The translations under genes and the position numbers were made by a program. Below, in pieces: positions 16,702 through 25,752 of a stretch of DNA of 38,958 bases. Source of the DNA: JAGDVO01 sp964590075 [NCBI: uncultured Aquificales bacterium] (lineage in GTDB: Bacteria > Thermosulfidibacterota > Thermosulfidibacteria > Thermosulfidibacterales); the NCBI GenBank assembly GCA_964590075.1, contig CAZPXS010000008.1:1-38958 (forward strand), given 5' to 3'. The notes below the pieces were generated by a model. The model was not told the DNA's origin. It was given only the letters and a program-made list of their open reading frames with translations, and searched no databases. The number at the start of each line of letters is the position of its first letter. Position 1 is the stretch's first letter.

Positions 16702-19272
16702 ATGAAAAAGAGATTTTTATTTCTCTATCTAATTACAAGTCTTTTCCTTGTAGCAAAAATATTTGCTCAGGAAATACCCCTTCAAGGAAATCAAACCACG
16801 CCCAAGCAAACCCCAAGTTATAATCAGACTAAGATAGAGCCACCGTCTGAATTTTGGATGATTCCTCAACCAAAGATTCAACAGATACCTCAGGAGCTAC
16901 AGTTAAAATCTAACACACAATCATCTCAAACACCTCAAGAAGGCACCAATCCTCAACAAAGTCAAAGTGAAGGCCTTCAGATCCTAAAAATTGAGAAACA
17001 AAACGAGATAGCAAAGCCCACAGATAACATGACCGAAGAGCTTTCTGTTTTTGAGGAATTCTTTAGGGGTAAGCTAAAGGATGTATCTCCTTTTGCTTTA
17101 AAACAGTTCGGATATGATCTGTTTAAGGGTGCTCCGTCCACTTTTGCACCTGTTGAAAATGTACCTGTATCACCAGACTACGTTATAGGACCAGGTGATG
17201 AGATAAGAATCACACTGTGGGGTAGTGTGAATTACCAGTGGAATCTCATGGTGGATAGAGATGGAAACGTATATATCCCAACAGTTGGGACTATAGGGGT
17301 AGCAGGGCTTACCTTTAGAGAACTCCGAGAAGTTCTTTATAATGAGATTTCCAAATACTACAAAAATTTTCAGATGAATGTAAGCATGGGAAGGCTAAGA
17401 ACGATTACAGTCTATGTTGTGGGCGCAGCAGCAAAACCTGGCGCCTATACAATTTCTAGTTTGGCAACACTTGTTAATGCACTCTTTGCTGCAGGAGGAC
17501 CTTCAAAGGTTGGAAGTATGAGGGATATTAAACTTATAAGAAACGGGAAAACCATAGTAAATTTTGATGTGTATGAGTTCATTTTGGAGGGGAATAAGTC
17601 CAAAGATGTAAGACTCATGCCTGAGGATGTAATTTACATACCACCTTGTGGGCCCCAGGTGGCTATTGTAGGAAATGTGAAAATGCCAGCCATATATGAA
17701 TTAAAGGGAAAAACAAAACTAAGCGAACTTATAGATATGGCAGGTGGTGTTCTCCCAAGCGCCTATTTAAACAGAGTACAAGTAGAAAGAGTCTATAACA
17801 ACGAGATGAAAATAATCCTGGATATTCCTCTAAAAAATCTCTCCGAAGACAAAGATTTAGTCCTTAAGGATGGAGATATTGTGAAAATATTCCCTATTAT
17901 GGATGTAATTTCAAATTCAGTAACTTTAAAGGGACACGTAAGTAAACCCGGAAGATATCAATGGTTTGAGGGTATGAGGGTAAGCGATTTGATTAAAGAA
18001 CCAGAGAAAGACTTCCTGCCAGATGTACATCTTGATTTTGCAGTTATTGAAAGACTTGTTCCTCCTGATTACCACAAAGAAATAATAACCTTTAACTTAG
18101 GTAAAGCGGTTCTCGAAAAAGATAAGAATGAGAACAAACTGCTACAACCCTTTGATACCGTCATCGTTTACTCTAAATGGGATATAATGGAGAGGCCAAA
18201 GGTATTAATTACCGGTGCAGTAAATAAACCAGGTGAATACGAACTTGCCAGGAATATGAAAATTTCAGATCTCATAAAATTAGCAGGAGGACTCAAGGAA
18301 TACGCCCTATTAGATAAGGCAGAACTAACAAGAATTATCCCTACCAGTGCCGGGCCGAAAATTGAGAGAATAGAATTGAATCTATCAAAGGTTCTTGAGG
18401 GAGACCCACAATACGACCTCGTCCTTTACAATCACGATCATCTCTTGGTTAGAGCTATTCCAGAGTGGAATCTTTACGGAAAAGTCACTATAACAGGAGA
18501 GGTTAAATTCCCGGGAACATATACTATAAAAAAAAGTGAGAGACTTTCCTCACTTATAGAACGTGCGGGAGGATTTACAGATAAGGCTTATCTTAGAGGT
18601 GCGGTTTTTATCCGTGAAAGTGTAAGGCAACTTCAGCAGAAACATCTTGATGAGATGATTTCAAGATTAGAGAGAGAAATTTACACTACCTCTTCCCAAC
18701 AGGTAGCAACGGCTCTTACCCAAGAAGAAGTTCAAGCAAGAAAAGCCGAACTTGAAGCCAAGCAGAGATTTATACAGGCCTTAAAACAACTTAAAGCCAC
18801 GGGAAGGATTACTATTAGGCTTGCCCATTTAAGACTATTAAAAGGGAGTGAATACGACATCGAATTAGAAGATGGAGATAGAATCCATATTCCAACCATT
18901 AACAACGTGGTAAATGTCATGGGTGCTGTAAACTCACCTGGTAGTTATATTTATTCTAAGAATCTGACTGTTAAAGATTACATCTACATGGCAGGGGGAT
19001 ATGCAAGATTCGCAGATGAAGACAATGTTTACATATTGAAGGTTGACGGTTCAGCCAAAAAGCTTGAGAAAAAGTGGTTAAGCTGGAATCCTTTCAGGGA
19101 AAGATGGGAACTCACTTTCTTTGGAGAAAAGGTTGAAGAACTTGAGCCGGGAGATACCATTGTAGTGCCAGAGAAGACCGAATATGTAGCCTGGCTAAGA
19201 GAAATTAGGGATATCACTCAGATTCTTATGAATATAGCGGTGACTGCCGGTGTGGTTATCAAACTCTATTGA
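16702..19272 (+). CDS. Outer-membrane polysaccharide export protein with about six SLBB domains (Wza/GfcE-like)
   Basis: 856 residues, far longer than Wza (about 380). A signal peptide (to about residue 22, ending IFAQE) is followed by a Gln/Pro-rich linker (30-95). The polysaccharide export domain spans about 156-230 (SPDYVIGPGDEIRITLWGSV). SLBB-type repeats begin near residues 236, 319, 406, 500, 595 and 737, each with a G-x-V-x-x-P-G/A-x-Y signature. A coiled segment (640-700) interrupts the last two. The C-terminal hydrophobic stretch (MNIAVTAGVVIKLY) could be the membrane-spanning helix, as in Wza. No lipobox Cys is present, so anchoring differs from Wza. It starts the exopolysaccharide operon and is followed by the yjbH-like gene. 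Confidence 0.9.
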   Translation: MKKRFLFLYLITSLFLVAKIFAQEIPLQGNQTTPKQTPSYNQTKIEPPSEFWMIPQPKIQQIPQELQLKSNTQSSQTPQEGTNPQQSQSEGLQILKIEKQNEIAKPTDNMTEELSVFEEFFRGKLKDVSPFALKQFGYDLFKGAPSTFAPVENVPVSPDYVIGPGDEIRITLWGSVNYQWNLMVDRDGNVYIPTVGTIGVAGLTFRELREVLYNEISKYYKNFQMNVSMGRLRTITVYVVGAAAKPGAYTISSLATLVNALFAAGGPSKVGSMRDIKLIRNGKTIVNFDVYEFILEGNKSKDVRLMPEDVIYIPPCGPQVAIVGNVKMPAIYELKGKTKLSELIDMAGGVLPSAYLNRVQVERVYNNEMKIILDIPLKNLSEDKDLVLKDGDIVKIFPIMDVISNSVTLKGHVSKPGRYQWFEGMRVSDLIKEPEKDFLPDVHLDFAVIERLVPPDYHKEIITFNLGKAVLEKDKNENKLLQPFDTVIVYSKWDIMERPKVLITGAVNKPGEYELARNMKISDLIKLAGGLKEYALLDKAELTRIIPTSAGPKIERIELNLSKVLEGDPQYDLVLYNHDHLLVRAIPEWNLYGKVTITGEVKFPGTYTIKKSERLSSLIERAGGFTDKAYLRGAVFIRESVRQLQQKHLDEMISRLEREIYTTSSQQVATALTQEEVQARKAELEAKQRFIQALKQLKATGRITIRLAHLRLLKGSEYDIELEDGDRIHIPTINNVVNVMGAVNSPGSYIYSKNLTVKDYIYMAGGYARFADEDNVYILKVDGSAKKLEKKWLSWNPFRERWELTFFGEKVEELEPGDTIVVPEKTEYVAWLREIRDITQILMNIAVTAGVVIKLY

Positions 19273-19283
19273 GGAGACAATTA

Positions 19284-21353
19284 ATGTCCCCATACTTAAT
19301 AGGTTTTATTATCTATCTCTTCCTTCTTTTTATGGTGTCTCCTCTTTTTGCTGACGAAGATGAACCTTTCATCAAACCTTCCAATTACGGAAGTACCGGT
19401 TTAATGGAAATACCTACAGCCAGGATAATGAAAGAGAATACTTGGCGTTTTGGAATAAGTCAGATACACCCTTTTAGATACTACTATGTCACTGTAAGTC
19501 CCCTTGAGGGACTTGAAATTAACGGAAGAGTTACGGAAATACTTGGAGTTAAAGCTTCCCCAAATAACCCAAATTGGAAAGGATATGGAAACTACAAGGA
19601 TAAAGCAGTAGATATAAAGTATCAAATTCTTCCAGAGGGCAAGTACAACCCTGCCATAGCTATAGGCATTATGGATCCTCATGGAACACGACTTTTTTCC
19701 GCTCAATATATAGCACTCAGCAAGCAGATCTATCCCTTTGATTTTACTATCGGAATGGGTAACGGAAGATTCGGGAAGAGACCCCTAACTAGCTCAAAGG
19801 ATAGTATAAAAGTAGAAATGTTTTCCGATTTTAAACAATGGCTTAGAGATTCACAGATATTTTGGGGTGTTGAATTCTCTCCCTCAGAAAAGTTTTCACT
19901 CTTCTTTGAATATAACCCCATCAAATACGAAGTACAGAGAGATCCATCAGTAGGAAAATATTTCAGAAAACCTGTGCCTTCACACTATAATTTTGGATTG
20001 AGCTTTAAACCCTCAAAATGGTCCGAAATAGATCTAACCTACCAAAGGGGGAATCAAGTGGGGGTTAATTTCTCCTGTAATTTTAATATAGGTAAACCCT
20101 TGATTCCTATTTACGATCCTCCTTATACTGAAAGTGAAAAAGATAAAGACCAACCACTTTCGGAGAGGATAACAAAAGCGCTTTATAAACTTGGCTTCAG
20201 CGATATAGTCGTTTTATTTGAGAAAGAAGACCTATATATAGATGCGCAGAATGACAAATACTATTACAATCCCAAAGCCATAAGAGTCTTAGTTGAAACT
20301 TTAGACAAAATACTTCCCAAAGAAATAGAACATATTCACATAACTTTAAAGCAAAATGGAATTCCTCTATTTAAATTTGAAACTAGTAGAGAGGATATAG
20401 GTCTTTTAAGTTCTGAAAAAATCACTTTTAACGAGTTTCTATATCTTTCCAAAATCGATACTACTATAACCACAAAGAATGAAGCTGTTGGAAAATTTAA
20501 AAAACTTTTTAACTATGGTTTTAAACCTTCCTTTGAATCTTTTTTAAATGATCCATCTGGTTTTTTTAAATATAGACTTGGAATTTCAAGCTGGTTTACA
20601 TATCATCCCTGGTCTGGCTCATCTCTTGCAATTGGATTTGCAACCTATCTGTTAAACACTATATCAACAGTAAATAAGCCTCTCTCTATTCCCGTAAGAA
20701 CAGATCTTGTTCCTTACAAAAAGAAAAGGGTAGTCCTCGAAAGAATGATGTTTGACCAGATATTCAAATTACCCTACGAAACCTATGGAAGACTGGCTTT
20801 GGGATATCTAGAAGCACAGTATGCAGGAATTGATGCTGAAGTTGCCAGAGTTTTTTGGGAAGGAAGATTAATGCTTGGATTGAGTGGAAGCGTTGTCAAA
20901 AAGAGAGATCCTGATAATTTACTAAAGTTTAAAGAGGATTATGCGAAAAATGTCTACTGGACTGCCTTCTTCAACACAAGATTAAACTTTCCAGAAAAAG
21001 ATATATCCATTGAGCTTAAAACAGGAAGATTCCTCGCAGGAGATGTAGGAACAAGAATTACTGTATCAAAGTTTATTAATGGAGTGATACTATCCGCATG
21101 GTATAGCTTCACCAATACCTCTATTTTCAAAGATAACATAAACAGAGGATATCACGATAAGGGAATAGCCGTGATAATACCTATAAGGCTTTTCCAGGGA
21201 ACGGATTCAAAGACATCCTATTCATTTGCTATTTCGCCCTGGACTAGAGACGTCGCTCAGGATATTGATCATTTTAATTACCTCTTTGACTTTATTGGAA
21301 GAAATGCTAAGATTTATATTGACAAAGATTTCAGAATGAAATATACTAAATAA
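19284..21353 (+). CDS. YjbH/GfcD-like outer-membrane beta-barrel lipoprotein-type exopolysaccharide protein
   Basis: 689 residues from ATG 19284, which follows GAGGAGA by 7 nt; an in-frame TTG at 19269 overlaps the upstream stop and is less likely. The signal peptide ends near SPLFADEDE. The N-terminal motif PSNYGSTGLMEIPTARIMKE and the following beta-rich repeats are characteristic of the YjbH/GfcD family, predicted outer-membrane proteins in group-4-capsule-like loci. A middle domain (about 285-375) looks like an alpha/beta insertion. No lipobox is seen despite the family name. It is cotranscribed with the SLBB protein; the exact biochemical role is unknown in any organism I can name. Confidence 0.85.
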   Translation: MSPYLIGFIIYLFLLFMVSPLFADEDEPFIKPSNYGSTGLMEIPTARIMKENTWRFGISQIHPFRYYYVTVSPLEGLEINGRVTEILGVKASPNNPNWKGYGNYKDKAVDIKYQILPEGKYNPAIAIGIMDPHGTRLFSAQYIALSKQIYPFDFTIGMGNGRFGKRPLTSSKDSIKVEMFSDFKQWLRDSQIFWGVEFSPSEKFSLFFEYNPIKYEVQRDPSVGKYFRKPVPSHYNFGLSFKPSKWSEIDLTYQRGNQVGVNFSCNFNIGKPLIPIYDPPYTESEKDKDQPLSERITKALYKLGFSDIVVLFEKEDLYIDAQNDKYYYNPKAIRVLVETLDKILPKEIEHIHITLKQNGIPLFKFETSREDIGLLSSEKITFNEFLYLSKIDTTITTKNEAVGKFKKLFNYGFKPSFESFLNDPSGFFKYRLGISSWFTYHPWSGSSLAIGFATYLLNTISTVNKPLSIPVRTDLVPYKKKRVVLERMMFDQIFKLPYETYGRLALGYLEAQYAGIDAEVARVFWEGRLMLGLSGSVVKKRDPDNLLKFKEDYAKNVYWTAFFNTRLNFPEKDISIELKTGRFLAGDVGTRITVSKFINGVILSAWYSFTNTSIFKDNINRGYHDKGIAVIIPIRLFQGTDSKTSYSFAISPWTRDVAQDIDHFNYLFDFIGRNAKIYIDKDFRMKYTK

Positions 21354-21391
21354 ATAAATACATTTTTTAAAAGGAAGGGAGGTATAATACA

Positions 21392-21733
21392 ATGAAAAAG
21401 GGTTGGCTCACAAAATTCATCGCTAAGATAGTAGGAATAACGTTATTATTTAACGTTGCTACATCTGGTCTTTCATTAGCCCAAACTCCAGGGGCTACCC
21501 AAGCAGAAGCTACTACAGCCGCAGCTGAAGCCGGTTCAGCAGCTGGTACAGGTGCTGGTGCAGCTGGCGCAGCAGCTGGGACAGCGGTTGCTGCAGGGAT
21601 TAGCGCTGGAACTATTGCCGCAGCGGCATTAGTAGCGGCAGGAATTATCGCAGTAGCAGTAGCTGCCGGCGGTGGCGGTGGTGGTGGCGGCGGTGTAACT
21701 ACTACCCATCATGCTACAACCGCTCATCATTAA
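21392..21733 (+). CDS. GfcA/YjbE-like Ala/Gly/Thr-rich exported small protein
   Basis: 113 residues. A signal peptide (to about SLAQT) is followed by an Ala/Gly/Thr-rich stretch, a glycine-zipper hydrophobic segment (AAALVAAGIIAVAVAA), nine consecutive Gly and a His/Thr tail (TTTHHATTAHH). This low-complexity plan matches the small GfcA (YmcD) and YjbE proteins that accompany YjbH-type proteins in E. coli. The function is unknown. The His-rich tail could bind metal (inference). It is preceded by AAGGGAGG. Confidence 0.75.
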   Translation: MKKGWLTKFIAKIVGITLLFNVATSGLSLAQTPGATQAEATTAAAEAGSAAGTGAGAAGAAAGTAVAAGISAGTIAAAALVAAGIIAVAVAAGGGGGGGGGVTTTHHATTAHH

Positions 21734-21760
21734 AATATAATTAAATAGTAAATAGTAGTG

Positions 21761-21817
21761 GAAGGGTGGGGTTTAAGGTTCCGAAAAATTTTCAAAAAAA
21801 GTCAAGCCCCACTCTTC
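21761..21817 (+). repeat. Long hairpin after the gfcA-like gene
   Basis: GAAGGGTGGGGTTT (21761-21774) pairs with AAGCCCCACTCTTC (21804-21817), 13-14 pairs with two G-T/A-C style irregularities, around a 29-nt A-rich loop. It lacks a T-run. It probably protects or attenuates the transcript between the gfcA-like gene and the following gene. Confidence 0.5.
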
Positions 21818-21841
21818 TTAATGATTTCAACAGGATAGACG

Positions 21842-22378
21842 ATGAGGTTCAATTGCAAGAAATTGGTGAATTCTAAAAAAATAGCAATAGTTGGTTTATT
21901 TTTGATATTTGTAACAGTGATTTTCAATAGCCTATCCTTTACGCAATCCTGTGCTCAGTCACTAGACGAAGAGTCTTCAAAGATTGTTGAATCTGCCGAA
22001 AAATTTTTCACTTCTCTAAAAAACAGAGACTACCTTTCAGCATGGAGTTTACTTACGAATAAATCTAAAGAAACAATCGTAAATGATGTTTATAAAGAAT
22101 TACACAAATCTAACTCCTCCTATTCAAAGGAACAAATAAGAGAAGATTTTAACAACAATGGAGTGCTTTCAAAAGATTACTGGAATGCTTTTCTTGTTTA
22201 CTTCAATCCCGATATGGTTTTGAACCATTGCAAATGGGAAATGGGAAAAATAAAAAAGGAAACCGCAGAGATTATTCTCAGATATAAAAAATCTGATAAC
22301 CCGGCTATATTAAAAATGTATAAGGAAAATGATCAATGGAAGGTAGGCCTTGTTGAATCCTTCTGGACAAGAAAATAA
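21842..22378 (+). CDS. Secreted or membrane-anchored protein of unknown function
   Basis: 178 residues, not recognised with confidence. An N-terminal hydrophobic segment (IAIVGLFLIFVTVIFNSLSF, residues 14-33) is followed by SCAQS, which could be a signal peptide; the Cys is not in a good lipobox. The rest, with VESAEKFFTSLKNRDYLSAW and NDQWKVGLVESFW at the end, resembles NTF2-like/DUF4878 secreted domains. It lies in the exopolysaccharide operon between the gfcA-like and wzz-like genes, so a role in polymer handling is inferred from context only. Confidence 0.65.
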   Translation: MRFNCKKLVNSKKIAIVGLFLIFVTVIFNSLSFTQSCAQSLDEESSKIVESAEKFFTSLKNRDYLSAWSLLTNKSKETIVNDVYKELHKSNSSYSKEQIREDFNNNGVLSKDYWNAFLVYFNPDMVLNHCKWEMGKIKKETAEIILRYKKSDNPAILKMYKENDQWKVGLVESFWTRK

Positions 22379-23627
22379 ATCAGAAAATACCATGCAAGAA
22401 AGAAGAGATGTCACCGGCCAAGAGAAAAAAGAACTTTCAGAGATAGAAACTACCGATGAGATAGATCTCCTTGATCTCTTTTTAGTCTTAGTAAAGAGAA
22501 AAAAACTCATTCTTGGATTAACTACAACGGTAGTTATCCTAACCATAATAATCAGTTTAATACTTCCCCCGATTTATAGGGCTGAAACAAAGGTACTTAT
22601 AATAGCCTCAGAGAGTCCTTCAAGCTCTCTAATAGGGCTTTTTTCTGATATAACCGCCTTAACAGGCAGTTCTGCTTTTCCCACCAAAGCCGACCTATAT
22701 GCGGAACTTTTTAAATCCAACACTGTTCTTGATCGCATCATACAACGATTCAACTTGAAAAAACTTTATGATAAAGAAACACTTACTGATACAAGAAAAA
22801 TTCTTCTCTCTAAGCTTGATGTAAAAGTTGACAAAAAAACAGGGATAATTACTCTTAGTTTCGAAGATAAAGATCCTAAAAGAGCAGCTGAAATAGCCAA
22901 CGCCTTTGTGGAAGAGTTAAAAAACCTAAACAAAAATCTGGCTCTCAGCATAGCCTCGAAAAAAAGACTATTTTTTGAAGAACAACTGAATGACGCCAAA
23001 CAGGCTCTGACAAAGGCCGAAGAGGAATTGAAAAGATTCCAGCAGAAAACCGGAGTTATAAATCTTGAGGAACAGGCAAAAGCTGTAATCGGATCCATTG
23101 CAGCATTAAAGGCCCAAATTGCAGCCAAAGAAGCAGAGCTAAGGGTGCTAAGAACCTACGCTACTCCCCAGAATCCTGAAGTTCAAAAATTAGAAGAGGC
23201 TATACGGGCACTTAGAGCCCAACTTGCTTCACTGGAGAAAAATAGTGGCCAAAGTTTCGATGCCCTAGTACCAGTTGAAAAAGCCTCCGACATAGGTACA
23301 GAATATTTAAGAAAATTAAGAGATTTTAAGTATTACGAGGCTCTCTATCAAACTCTCCTTAAGTCTTATGAAATGGCAAAGATGGAAGAGGAAAAAGACG
23401 TTGTTTTGGTACAGGTGATAGATCCAGCTACGCCTCCTGAAAAAAAAGCAAAGCCAAAGAGAAAACTTATGGTAGTAGTAGCCTTCACATCTTCACTATT
23501 TCTATCGATATTTTTAGCTTTCATCGCTGAATATATAGAATCCATCTCCTTGGATCCCGAAAGGAAAAATAAGCTTGAAGAGATAAGAAAGTATTTGAGA
23601 TTTAACTTTAGTTTTAGATCAAAATAA
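22350..23627 (+). CDS. Wzz/GumC-like polysaccharide co-polymerase (chain length determinant)
   Basis: Inner-membrane protein controlling polymer length. 425 residues from TTG 22350, which follows GGAAGG by 6 nt and overlaps the previous gene; ATG 22392 (411 residues) lacks a ribosome site. An N-terminal cytoplasmic tail and TM1 (about LILGLTTTVVILTIIISLIL) are followed by the Wzz signature PPIYRAETKVLI. A long periplasmic coiled coil (about 190-300) precedes TM2 (LMVVVAFTSSLFLSIFLAFI). The Pro-rich segment PATPPEKKAKPKRK before TM2 is diagnostic. There is no tyrosine-kinase domain, unlike GumC-BY kinases or Etk. It closes the operon. Confidence 0.9.
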   Translation: MLNPSGQENKSENTMQERRDVTGQEKKELSEIETTDEIDLLDLFLVLVKRKKLILGLTTTVVILTIIISLILPPIYRAETKVLIIASESPSSSLIGLFSDITALTGSSAFPTKADLYAELFKSNTVLDRIIQRFNLKKLYDKETLTDTRKILLSKLDVKVDKKTGIITLSFEDKDPKRAAEIANAFVEELKNLNKNLALSIASKKRLFFEEQLNDAKQALTKAEEELKRFQQKTGVINLEEQAKAVIGSIAALKAQIAAKEAELRVLRTYATPQNPEVQKLEEAIRALRAQLASLEKNSGQSFDALVPVEKASDIGTEYLRKLRDFKYYEALYQTLLKSYEMAKMEEEKDVVLVQVIDPATPPEKKAKPKRKLMVVVAFTSSLFLSIFLAFIAEYIESISLDPERKNKLEEIRKYLRFNFSFRSK

Positions 23628-23634
23628 AGAGGCG

Positions 23635-24882
23635 ATGTCTCAGGGTTTGCAGATAATAAGCAAAAGTAGGGACCTCTTCAAAAAGCTAAGCATCCTCTCC
23701 ATGGCAGCCCGATACGATAACTCCTGTAGTAGCTCAGGGAGCCGAAGGGAAACTCCTCTCCACGGAATTGGAAATGGCCATTTAAGTGGAATATGCCACA
23801 CTTGGAGTGCAGACGGCCGGTGTGTCTCACTTCTAAAAATACTTCTTACCAATATCTGTAAAAATAACTGTAAATACTGCGTAAATAGAAGACAGAATGA
23901 TCTTCCAAGAGCTATTTTTACCCCAAAGGAGATTGCCAAACTCACCATAGAGTTTTACCGAAGAAACTATATAGAGGGCTTGTTTTTAAGTTCCGGAATT
24001 TATAATTCTCCAGATGATACCATGGAACTCATGTTAAAGGCGGTAAAGATTCTCAGAAAAGAATACGGATTTGAAGGATACATCCATCTTAAACTAATCC
24101 CGGGAGCAAGCGATGAGCTAATTCAGGAGGCCCTAAAGCTTGCCGATAGAGTCAGTTCAAACCTTGAATTACCAACCGAAGAATCCCTAAAGGCTCTTGC
24201 GCCTGAAAAAAACTTTCCCCTTCTTCTCAGTCCCTTAAAAAAGGTAAGGGAACTTTACGAAAACAAAGAGGTGAAGGCCCCTGCCTCAACGCAACTCATA
24301 ATCGGAGCAACCCCTGAAACCGATAAAACCATTTTGAAGCTTGCCTGGTCCCTTTACTCAAGAAAAATGGTAAGAAGGGTCTATTACTCTGCCTATATCC
24401 CTGTGAACTCTGACCCTGACCTTCCCGCAATTAGTGAACCACCTTTCCTTAGGGAACATCGCCTTTATCAGGCTGACTGGCTTATACGCTTTTACGGTTT
24501 TACTGTAGATGAACTCTTCCAGGACTCCGAAAATCTTGAACTACGCTTTGATCCCAAATTAACCTGGGCTCTGAAAAATCTCCATTTCTTCCCCGTTGAA
24601 ATCACAAAGGCTGACTACTGGGAATTGATAAGGGTTCCAGGAATTGGCCCAACCTCTGCCAAAAAGATAATTGAAGCAAGAAAGTATGGTCCCCTATCGG
24701 AAGAGGTCCTTAAAAATATCGGTGTTCCCCTGAAAAGGGCTAAATACTTCATCACCATAAGGGGAAAACCTCTCGTCTCTCAAAGGGAGTCAAAAAAGCT
24801 CGAAGTACATCAACTATCCCTTTTCTCAGAATTTTCTGAAAACTCCCATTATCCTTTAAGCCATGGCTATCTACCTCTATGA
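23635..24882 (+). CDS. Radical SAM protein with HhH motif, putative DNA modification/repair type
   Basis: 415 residues. The 4Fe-4S motif CKNNCKYC (C77, C81, C84) is preceded by SLLKILLTN. The C terminus carries a helix-hairpin-helix (LIRVPGIGPTSAKKIIEARK), implying DNA or structured nucleic-acid contact. The opening KLSILSMAARYDNSCSSSGS and the HTWSADGRCVSLLK block match the family annotated as putative DNA modification/repair radical SAM protein (TIGR03916). The next gene overlaps it by 20 nt and encodes the family's usual partner. No substrate has been established that I know of. SplB (photoproduct lyase) is a different family. Confidence 0.85.
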   Translation: MSQGLQIISKSRDLFKKLSILSMAARYDNSCSSSGSRRETPLHGIGNGHLSGICHTWSADGRCVSLLKILLTNICKNNCKYCVNRRQNDLPRAIFTPKEIAKLTIEFYRRNYIEGLFLSSGIYNSPDDTMELMLKAVKILRKEYGFEGYIHLKLIPGASDELIQEALKLADRVSSNLELPTEESLKALAPEKNFPLLLSPLKKVRELYENKEVKAPASTQLIIGATPETDKTILKLAWSLYSRKMVRRVYYSAYIPVNSDPDLPAISEPPFLREHRLYQADWLIRFYGFTVDELFQDSENLELRFDPKLTWALKNLHFFPVEITKADYWELIRVPGIGPTSAKKIIEARKYGPLSEEVLKNIGVPLKRAKYFITIRGKPLVSQRESKKLEVHQLSLFSEFSENSHYPLSHGYLPL

Positions 24883-25612
24883 CGGCACCTGGGAGGCCTA
24901 TTTAACCCTCCTCTATAAACTTACCTTCGAATCTGAAGACACTACCCTTAAGGGAAGGGTTTACAATCTCAGGCTTTCAAAGAAGGTTCCTTTTCCCCTT
25001 TTCTGTGAAAAGATTGAACCTTCTAAGTCAAGGGTAGAGGAGCTAAAGGAATACATAATAAAATTTGGAGAGAGAGCTCTTCTTAAGGATCTATATTACT
25101 GGTACCTATGTGATAAGGCAGAGCTTGAGATTCCCCTTGCTAGATGCCTGAGAAAATTAAGGGAGGATCCCAAGATCTTTCAGAGACCCCATCTTGTTGA
25201 GGCGGTAAAGCTTCAAAAGGCAAAAAAGGCTCTTTTCAGGGAGAGACATCGCTGGCTCGGATTTTTGAGGTTTTATTCTCCAAGAGATGGAGTGCTTTTT
25301 GCTTACTTTGAACCGGAAAACAATGTTTTGCCCCTTATCGGGAATCACTTTCTCAGGCGATTTCCAAGGGAAAGGATCGTTATAGTTGATACCTTAAGAG
25401 GGATCCTCTTTATCGGGCAAAGAGAAAGATTAAAACTTCTTTTTCTTGAAGACTGGGAGATAGACCCAAAGGTCCTTAAGGACCCCTTCGTAGAGCTATG
25501 GAGAACATACTTTAGAAAAATTGCGGTTCCTGAGCGGATAAACCAGGAAAGACAGAAAAGTAGAGTCCCCCTAAAACTAAGACCCTTTCTCCCAGAATTC
25601 TTGGAGGATTGA
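24863..25612 (+). CDS. Partner of the radical SAM protein (TIGR03915-type, probable DNA metabolism)
   Basis: 249 residues opening IYLYDGTWEAYLTLLYKLTF, the signature start of the SAM_7_link/TIGR03915 family. Later blocks include FERHR-like LFRERHRWLGFLRF, YFEPENNVLPLIGNHFLRRF and LFIGQRERLKLL, also typical. It overlaps the radical SAM gene by 20 nt, so the two are translationally coupled and presumably act together. In many genomes the partner is fused to a uracil-DNA-glycosylase-like domain; here it is not, and no such gene is nearby. The function is unknown. Confidence 0.82.
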   Translation: MAIYLYDGTWEAYLTLLYKLTFESEDTTLKGRVYNLRLSKKVPFPLFCEKIEPSKSRVEELKEYIIKFGERALLKDLYYWYLCDKAELEIPLARCLRKLREDPKIFQRPHLVEAVKLQKAKKALFRERHRWLGFLRFYSPRDGVLFAYFEPENNVLPLIGNHFLRRFPRERIVIVDTLRGILFIGQRERLKLLFLEDWEIDPKVLKDPFVELWRTYFRKIAVPERINQERQKSRVPLKLRPFLPEFLED

Positions 25613-25621
25613 AATGTGATA

Positions 25622-25741
25622 TTTGCAAAATTGTTTCTTTAAGGTAGCCGCAAGACCTTTAGGTCTTACGAAAAAAATCAATAAAAATAAAAAAACACGC
25701 AAACTAAAGGTTGCGGCTACCAGAAACCTAAATTTTGCAAA
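25622..25741. repeat. 120-bp inverted-repeat element (MITE-like or bidirectional terminator)
   Basis: Ends TTTGCAAAATT (25622-25632) and AATTTTGCAAA (25731-25741) are complementary. Inside, GTTTCT pairs with AGAAAC, and GGTAGCCGCAA (25643-25653) with TTGCGGCTACC (25711-25721). The left half has its own hairpin, AAGACC-TTTA-GGTCTT (25652-25667). The middle is almost pure A. It sits exactly between two convergent genes, so it may stop transcription from both sides. No target duplication is evident. Confidence 0.7.
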
Positions 25742-25752
25742 GGTCTCAAATG

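Noticed and set aside
24080-24880. SplB spore photoproduct lyase
   Set aside because: The HhH tail and the downstream partner match the TIGR03916/TIGR03915 pair, and no sporulation context exists.
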